A stretch of 64,000 nucleotides of DNA from Bacteroidales bacterium (lineage in GTDB: Bacteria > Bacteroidota > Bacteroidia > Bacteroidales > WCHB1-69), in contig JAFXTS010000015.1 in assembly GCA_017535665.1 (NCBI GenBank), positions 73,462 through 137,461 of the forward strand, given 5' to 3'. The first letter of the stretch is position 1. The number at the start of each line of letters is the position of its first letter. Of this stretch, positions 33,701-42,700 are shown one piece after another. The position numbers were made by a program, and so were the translations under genes. Under the pieces are notes generated by a model. The model saw only the letters and a list, made by a program, of their open reading frames with translations, had not been told where the DNA came from and did no database searches.

Positions 33701-36700
33701 ACCCGACTTATACCGATAGTCTGAACACCAGCCACACCTACTTCGTTGAGGTATTCTCATCCTTGGTGGCTAACGATGGTCTCTGTACCGCTATCGACTC
33801 CTTCCATGTTGAGGTTGTTCCGGATCCGGTTGTGGATTCTGTGACCATCTCTATCGACCAGATTTGCGACGGTGGTCAGGTGACCGTTATTGCTCATGCT
33901 ACTCAGGGCGTTCCGAGCGATGCTTACACCTACACTTGGTTCCGCAATGGTATCCTGATGGAAGGTATTACCGACTCCATGTTCACGGAAAGCCCGCTGA
34001 CCGTTGACAACAATATTACTCAGTATGTGTATAGCGCAATCGCTTCACAGGTTTCCTCTGGCTGTACTTCAGCTCAGACCTTCGCTACTGACACGCTCAC
34101 GGTTTATCCGAACCCGACCGTTGTCATCGCTGGCGACCCGATTATCTGTGAAGATTCTGTAGTGATGCTCTCTGCTAATGTGACCAACGATTACATTGAC
34201 GCTGAACTGACCTACACTTGGTTGCTCTACAATGATACTATCCGTACGCCTCGTACCGGTGCTGGCGCCGACACCATCATTGATGTCCGTCCGGCTCAGG
34301 ATCATCCGTACATCTATACCGCAGTGGTCAACAACCCGCACGGCTGCTTAACTGAAAGTGCTCCGTTCTATGTATATGTCAATGACACCATCATCGTTGA
34401 GGTGACTTCTACTGAAGACACCATCTGCGAAGGCGGTTCCATCACCTTGACAGCTAACATTGGTGACTACAACGCTAATGCTCTTACCTACAGATGGTAC
34501 CAGAACGACACCACTGCTGCTAACGAAATCTTCGGTGCTACTCAGTCACAGTTGACGATCACTCCTGATAGCACGATGAACTACTATGTGAGAGTATTCC
34601 AGACCACCTCTGACTGCGAGACCTTCGGTTCTTACAGAATCACGGTGAATCCGATTCCGGTTATCGACACTATCGAACTCTCTATCAACGAGATTTGCGA
34701 CGGTGGTCAGGTGACCATCACCGCTCACGCTCACGGTGGTGTTGATGTTCCGAATACTCCTTACATCTTCACTTGGTACAGAAATAACGAAGTCATCGAA
34801 GGTGTTACTGACTCTGTCTTCACCGAAAGCCCGCTGACGGTTGACGGCAATATCACCGACTACGTTTATTCTGCTACTGTTGCTCAGAATGTCTCTGGCT
34901 GTACTTCCGAACGCAAGTATGCTGACAGCATCCTGAGAGTGAACCCGAACCCGCAGGTGGTTATCTCCAGCGATCCTCTGATCTGCGAGGACGACACCAT
35001 CCACCTCGTTGCTAATGTTACCGACGAATATCCGACCGCTGACCTGAACTTCACCTGGATGCTCGACAACGATACCGTTGCTGATGGTCTTGGTATGACT
35101 CAGTTCGATACTTTGGTTGAGCCGCGTGATCACAGCTATGACTTCACCGTCAGAGTTTCTAACATCCATGGTTGTGTGACCGAAAGCGCAGTTTACAGCG
35201 TGACTGTGAATCCGCGTCCAGTTGTTGAGATTACCGCTTACGAAGATACGATCTGCGAGACTGGCAGCACGATCTTGAGAGCTAATGTTGACAACGGCTT
35301 CCTCACCAACCTCATGTACAGATGGTACAATGTGGAAAGCGGTGATCCTATCTACGGCGGTATGCAGAACGAACTGACCGTTTATCCGGATTCTACCACA
35401 CGTTATGCTGTGGAGGTTTACCAGGTTGGTTCCGAATGTGTGTCATACGACACCATCACCATCAAGGTGAACGAGAGACCGGTTATCGACAGCATCATCC
35501 TGAGCGATTACGAAATCTGCGATGGTGGTCAGGTGACCGTTATCGCTTACACTCACGGTGGTGTGGATACGGCTAACATTCCTTACATCTACACTTGGTA
35601 CAGAAATGGTGAACTCGTTGTTGGCGAAACTGGCGCTACCTTCACGGTCAGCCCGCTCACCGTTGACAATGACATTACCGAATATGTATACTCCGCAGTT
35701 GTCTATCAGAATGTCTCTGGTTGTACTTCCGACAGCGCTGCTTCTGACATCCTGAGAGTGAACCCGAATCCGTACGTGGTCATCTCCAGCGACCCGCTCA
35801 TCTGTCAGTTCGACTCTGTACATCTGTATGCTAACGTAACGGATGATTATCCGACTGCTAACCTGAACTTCACTTGGAAGCTCGACAACGACACCATCGC
35901 TGATGGTATCGGCATGACGCAGTTCGATACTCTCCTCGAACCGAGAGACCACAGCTACAACTTCACCGTTGTCGTGGCTAACGACCTCGGTTGCGTCAGC
36001 ACCAGCGACGTTTACAGACTGGTTGTCAACCCGATGCCGGCTGTTGAAATCACCGCCAGCGAACTCGACATCTGCGAGGGTGGTAGCACGGTTCTGACGG
36101 CTAACATCGACAACTACAACCTCACCAACCTCATGTACAGATGGTACGCTGACAGCCTCACCAACCCGTTGGATGGTGATATGCAGCGCATCGTGACCGT
36201 ATCTCCGGATACCACCACGACCTACTACGTACAGATTTACCAGGTGGGTTCTGAATGCGTCAACTACGACAGCATCGTGATCAACGTTCACGAGATTCCG
36301 GTTGTTGACAGCGTTACCTTGAGCTTCTACGAGATGTGCTACGGTGGACAGCCGACCATCACTGCTCATACTCATGGTGGTGTTGATTCTGTTGAGTTCC
36401 CGTACTACTACACTTGGTACAGAAATGGCGAGCTCATCCCGAACGTCACCGCTGGTACCTTCACCGACAACCTCAACGAGTTGGCTGTTGATGATGACGA
36501 TACCTACTATGTATATACCGCAGTTGCTCATCAGATTCCGTCTGGCTGTACCTCCTTGGAGACCAGCTCCGATAGACTCAATGTTTATATGAACCCGAGA
36601 GTCCAGGTTACTGGTGATCCTTATGTCTGCCAGACCGACCCGATCTTCGCATACGCTAATGTTGATACCTCTTCTATCAACGTTGGACCGCTCACCTACA

Positions 36701-39700
36701 CTTGGTATGTTGATGGCGAGCTCCGCGACAATATGCAGTTCGGTTATGGTAGCAGCAGATACTTCAGCGAATACTACTATCCGAATGATCGTCCGTACCT
36801 CGTTCAGGTTGAGGTTACCAGAGGCAATGGTTGCCGTACCATGAGCGAACCGTTCGAATTCTGGGTTGAAAGAAAACCGAACGTATATGTTACCTCTACT
36901 GAGGCCGACATCTGCGAAGGTGGCAATGTTACCTTGACTGCTAACCTCGATGATTACCACTATGATGACCTCGTCTTCCAGTGGTACGAAAATGAGGTTA
37001 CCCTGGCCAACGCTATCTACGGTGCTACTCAGCCGTTCTACACCACTCCGGCTATGGACACCACCACGACTTACATCGTGAAGGTTACCAGAACCCGTTC
37101 AGGCTGCTTCGACGAAGATAGCTTCGAGGTAATCGTCCACGAAGATCCTACTGTGACTCTGTCTATCAGCGACTCTGACACGGTGATCTGCTCCGGCGGT
37201 GAATTCACCCTGACGGCTTCCGCAGTGTATGACAGCATCCTCGGTACTCCGATCTTCACTTGGATCAGAAACGGTGTTGTACTTGACAATACTTATGATT
37301 CCGTCTTCGTTGACCATCCGGTTACGGTTGACAATGATAGCGTGAACTACACCTATTCAGTATATGTCACTCTGACCGCTTCAGGATGTATGAGCACGGT
37401 TTCCGACAGCTCTACCATCAATGTCAACGTTCTGCCGAATGCTACCGTCCAGATCGAGGGTGACCCGGTTATCTGCGGTGCTGGTACCGAACTTGACACC
37501 ATCCGCTTGATTGCCAACGTGAATGACACCAGCGCTTTGGTTGATGGCTTCACCTACGAATGGAGACTGTACAACCGTACTATCAACCCGCTCCAAGACA
37601 GTGTGATTGGCCGCGCCGACAGCAACGTACTTGAAATTCTCGTTGCTCCGAGCACTGAAGCTTACCTGTTCACCGTCCATGTATGGAACGAGAACGGCTG
37701 CTCCACCAGCAGTGCTGAGTTCCCGGTGTACGTCAACGATACTACCAGCATCGTTGTGACGGCCAGCGAGACTGAGATCTGCGTGGGTGGTGAAGTTACC
37801 CTCTATGCTAACCTCGGTGATTACAATGTACCGAACCTCATTTATCAGTGGATTGCTAATGGTGACACCATCCCGGGTGCTACTTCATCAAGCTACACCA
37901 CTACTTTGGATTCCACCACGACCTTCGCCGTCAATCTGGTTCAGACCACCAGCTCTTGCTTGAGCTACTCTGACATCACGATCAACGTCCACGAAGATCC
38001 GGTTGTGACCCTCGAAATCAACGACAACGATACCGTTATCTGCGACGGTGGTCAGGTGACTCTGACAGCTACCGCAGTGTATGACAGCATCCTCGGACCT
38101 GCCACCTACACTTGGTATCGTAACCACGTTGAAATCGCTGACGCTCACGACAGCATCTATATTGAAAGCCCGCTGACCGTTGACGGTGACGTTACCACTT
38201 ACGAATACTCCGTAATGGTGACCCTGCCACAGAGCGGTTGCCAGTCTGTCATCACCGATTCTTCGACTGTTGTGGTTACCGTTTACGCTAACCCGACCAT
38301 CGAGATCGCTGGCGACCACAACATCTGTGGTACTGGTGTTGGTGCTGACACGATCCACCTCGTTGCTAACGTCAACGACAGTGTGACCAACAGCCACGGC
38401 TTCACCTTCGAATGGAGACTGTTCAATGTCACCGTTGGTACTGATACTAATGTATTTGATACGGTTGTACCGGCCAACGACGAGCCTTACATCTTCACCG
38501 CTATCGTTGCTAACGAAAACGGCTGTACGATGATGAGCGCACCGTTCGAAGTCTATGTACACGAAGCTGTTGAAGTAACGGCTCTCACTACTGAGGCTGA
38601 CATCTGCGAAGGCGGTACTGTTACCGTATCTGCACACCTGAACAACTACAACATTGAAGGTCTGACCTATCAGTGGATTGCTAATGGCGATACCATTGAG
38701 GGCGCTAACGAAGCTACTTACACGGCTACGCTCGACAGCACTACTACCTTCGAGGTTATCGTTGAACAGCCCACGACCTCTTGCATCAGCAATGCTGAGG
38801 TTACCGTGAATGTCCACGCTGACCCGGTTGTTACGGTTGCAATCTCTGACAATGACACCAACGTCTGCGAAGGTGGTCAGTTCACTCTGACGGCTACTGC
38901 AGTGTATGACAGCATCCTTGGTCTGCCGACCTACACTTGGTTCAGAAATGGTGTTGAAATTGAAAATGCTACTGAAGCTACTCTGACTGAATCTCCGGTT
39001 ACCGTTGATGGTGATCTCACCAGCTACCGTTATGAGGTTCTCGTGACCTTGACGGCCAGCGGTTGCCAGTCAGTCATCACCGATAGCTCTACTATTGATG
39101 TACATGTCTATCCGAACAGCACGGTTCAAATCTCTGGCGACCCGATCATCTGCGGTGCTGGTATGAACGCCGTATCTACTGTTCTGACTGCTAACCTGAA
39201 CGACACGGTTGTTGATGCTGACGGTTACACCTTCGAATGGAGACTGTTCAACCGTACAATTGACAGCACCGACGCTAATGTCAACGGCGCAGCTGACTCC
39301 AGCGTACTTGACTACACGCTGACTGTAAGCGACAACCCGTACATCTTCACCGTTATCGTCCACAACCCGAATGGTTGTACCACCGAAAGCGCTCCGTTCT
39401 ATGTCTACGTCAATGATACGGCTGACATCAACGTCACCATCAGCGAATACGACATCTGCGAAGGTGGTGAAGTTACCTTCATTGCTAACATCGGTGACTA
39501 CAACATGCCGAACCTGACCTACCAGTGGTACAGCGAGGACACCACCAATGCTATTGCTGGTGCTACTCAGTCCACCTACACCACCACGCTGGATACCGCA
39601 GCTGACTACACCTTCATTGTGAGAGTGTTCCAGCCGACCTCCAACTGTGTGGCTTACGGTGAAAACACTGTCCACGTACATGCTGATCCTGTTGTAACGG

Positions 39701-42700
39701 TTGCTATCAGCGATGAAGATACTACCATCTGCGAAGGTGGCCAGTTCACCCTGACTGCTACGGCTGTTTACGACAGCATCCTCGGTACTCCGGTCTACAC
39801 TTGGTTCAGAAATGGTGTTGAGGTTGCCAATGCTACCGAAGCCACTCTGACTGAATCACCTGTGACGGTTGACGGTGACGTTACTACTTATACTTATGAA
39901 GTACTCGTTACCCTGACCGCTAATGGTTGTCAGTCTGTCATCACCGACTCCTCTACCATGATGGTCACGGTTCTCCCGAACCCGACTGTTGAGATCGCTG
40001 GTGACCACAGCATCTGCGGCAACGGTGTTGGCGCTGACACCATCCACTTGGTGGCCAATGTCAATGACACTGTGGCTGATGTTGACGGCTTCACCTACGA
40101 ATGGAGACTGTTCAACCTAACGGTTGGTACTGACAGCAACGTCTTCGACACTGTTGTTCCGAGCAACGATGAGCCTTACATCTTCACGGTGTTCGTCCGC
40201 AACGAAAACGGCTGTACCGTTGAAAGCGCTCCGTTCGAGGTTCTGGTTAACGAGCCTGTTGTTGTGACTGCTCTTGCTACTGAGTATGACATCTGCGAAG
40301 GTGGTACTGTCACGGTGAGCGCACATCTCGACAACTACAATATTGACGGTCTTACCTATCAGTGGGTGGCCAATGGCGACACCATCAGCGGTGCTACCTC
40401 ATCCACCTACACTACCAGCTTAGATTCCACCACGACCTTCGAGGTGATCGTTGAGCAGCCCACGACCTCTTGCATCAGCAATGCTGAGGTTACTGTGAAC
40501 GTCCATCCGGATCCGGTTGTGACGGTTGCTATCAGCGACGAAGACACTGTGATCTGCGAAGGTGGCGAGTTCACGCTGACTGCTACGGCTGTTTACGACA
40601 GCATCCTCGGCGACGTGACCTACACTTGGACGAAGAACGGTGTGGTTGTTGCTGGTGCCAACGATGCTACCTTGCACGAGTCACAGATTACTGTTGACAA
40701 CGACATTACCACCTACACCTACACGGTGAAGGCTACTTTGACCGCCAGCGGTTGCGAATCTGAAATCACGGATTCCTCTACCATGGTTGTCACTGTACTG
40801 CGTAACGCTACCGTTGTTATCGCTGGTGATCCTGTGATCTGCGGTTCTGGTGTTGCTGCCACTACTGTCCATCTCACCGCTAATGTCAATGACACGAGCG
40901 CTCTGGTTGACGGCTTCAGCTACGAATGGAGACTGTTCAACGAGACTCTGGCTGGTGAGACCACCAACGTACTGGATATGACTCTCGCTCCGAGCGTTGA
41001 TCCTTACACCTTCACCGTTGTCATCACCAATGAAAATGGTTGCGGTGTGGTCAGCGAAGAGTTCAACGTGATGGTCAATGCAGCACCTGAGGTTGTTGTG
41101 ACGGCTACTGAGACCGACATCTGCGAAGGTGGCCAGACCACTCTGACCGCTAACCTTGGCGATTACAATACTGAATTCCTTACCTACCAGTGGCAGCTGA
41201 ATGGTGTTGACATTGCCGGTGCTACTATGCCGACCTACACCACGCCTGCTTCCTTACTGGATGGTACATATTACTACACGGTCATCGTAAGACAGACCAC
41301 TTCCGACTGCGTATCTTCGGCTGACTACACGGTCAACGTACATGCTGACCCGGTTATCACCGAAATCACTGTCAGCAACGAAGTGATTTGCGACGGTGGT
41401 CAGGTGGTGGTTACTGCTACTGGTAACTACGACACTGAACTCGGTGCTGCTACCTACACTTGGTTCAGAAATGGTGTTGAACTCACGGGTATCACCTCCA
41501 ACACCTTCACCGATTACCCGACTATCGTTGATGACCAGACCACGTTCACTTACAGTGCTATCGTGACGCTTGCAGCCAGCGGTTGTACCTCTGCTGAGGC
41601 CTTCGCTCCGGTTGTAACGGTTAATCCTGAAGCTACGATCACTGTTTCTACCACAGGTTCTCTGACGGTTTGCGAAGGCGGTAATGTCACGCTGACTGCC
41701 AATGTTGATCCTGCCGGTACTTACGACTACCAGTGGTATGTTGACAATGTACCTGCTGGTCAGAACAGCAACGTATTCGTTGGTCAGGGCTTCGCAGCTA
41801 GAGAGACTCCGTACCTGATCCACGTGGCAGTTACTGGCGACGCTGGCTGTATGACCTCTACGATCACTGAGCCTGTTGCAGTGAATGTGGTTGCTGACCC
41901 GATCGTCACCTTGGTTGACGTGAACAGCGCTGATGCTTCTACCGTCTGTGTCGGCGGCACCGCTACCCTGTATGCTTCATACGATGGTGGTGTGGCTCAG
42001 ATCAACGGTCTTGGCACTCCGACCTTCACTTGGTTCAACAATGGTGAAGAGGTTGGCACTGGTAATACCTACGTAATTCCTGACACGCTGGCTGCTGGCT
42101 CATACGCTTACACAGTTGTGATGTCCTTCGAGGATAACGCTTACGGTTGCGATGTGAACTCCGCAGTTCAGGGTGCTACTTACAACTTCACTGTGGTTGA
42201 TGACCCGACTCCGTTCATCGCTGTGAATGTTGACAATGACACGCTCGTCTGCGAAGGCGGTCATACCTCTCTCTACGTACACCACATTGATGGTGGTATT
42301 GAGGGTGCCGCTTACGAATATCAGTGGTATCGCAATGGTATCATCCTCGCTGGTGAGACCAACCCGACCTTGACGACTGACGCAACTCTGGTACCGGGTA
42401 ACTACGAGTATCAGGTCATTGTGACGCTCGACGGTGTAGCTTGCGACGGTGCTTCCAACACGATCACGGTACCTGTGATGGCTCTGCCGGTTGTTACGAT
42501 TGCTGATGCTGCCAACGTATGCGTTGGTGGTCAGGTGACCATGACGGCTACGGTTGACGAGACTTATGGTGCTACTGTGACCTATCAGTGGAACAGAGAT
42601 GGTCAGCCGCTGGATGGCGCTAACCAGTCCACTTACACTACGGATGCTAACCTGTCGGTTGGTTCATACAACTACACTGTTACTGTAATCAATCCGTTGA

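Larger units (their letters stand above)
20905..41640 (+). repeat. Three-module super-repeat array (25 cycles, mean period 830 bp)
   Basis: In-frame coding array. Using the first codon of the ISGD-like motif as anchor, cycles start at 20905, 21763, 22513, 23293, 24103, 24907, 25747, 26542, 27370, 28249, 29068, 29881, 30745, 31552, 32398, 33286, 34126, 34963, 35782, 36607, 37453, 38305, 39130, 39994 and 40819. Each cycle holds three Ig-like modules: ISGDPIIC...NVNDT...YEWRL; then YVNDTIxVEVT...ICEGGEVTLTANLGDYN...RWY; then ICDGGQVTVTA...YTWYRNG...SPLTVD...SGC. Intervals range from 750 to 888 bp and are all multiples of three. Confidence 0.9.

Noticed and set aside
20905..41640. Regular repeats that could suggest CRISPR or satellite DNA
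   Set aside because: The period is about 830 bp, every interval is a multiple of three, and the repeats are protein modules with synonymous differences.
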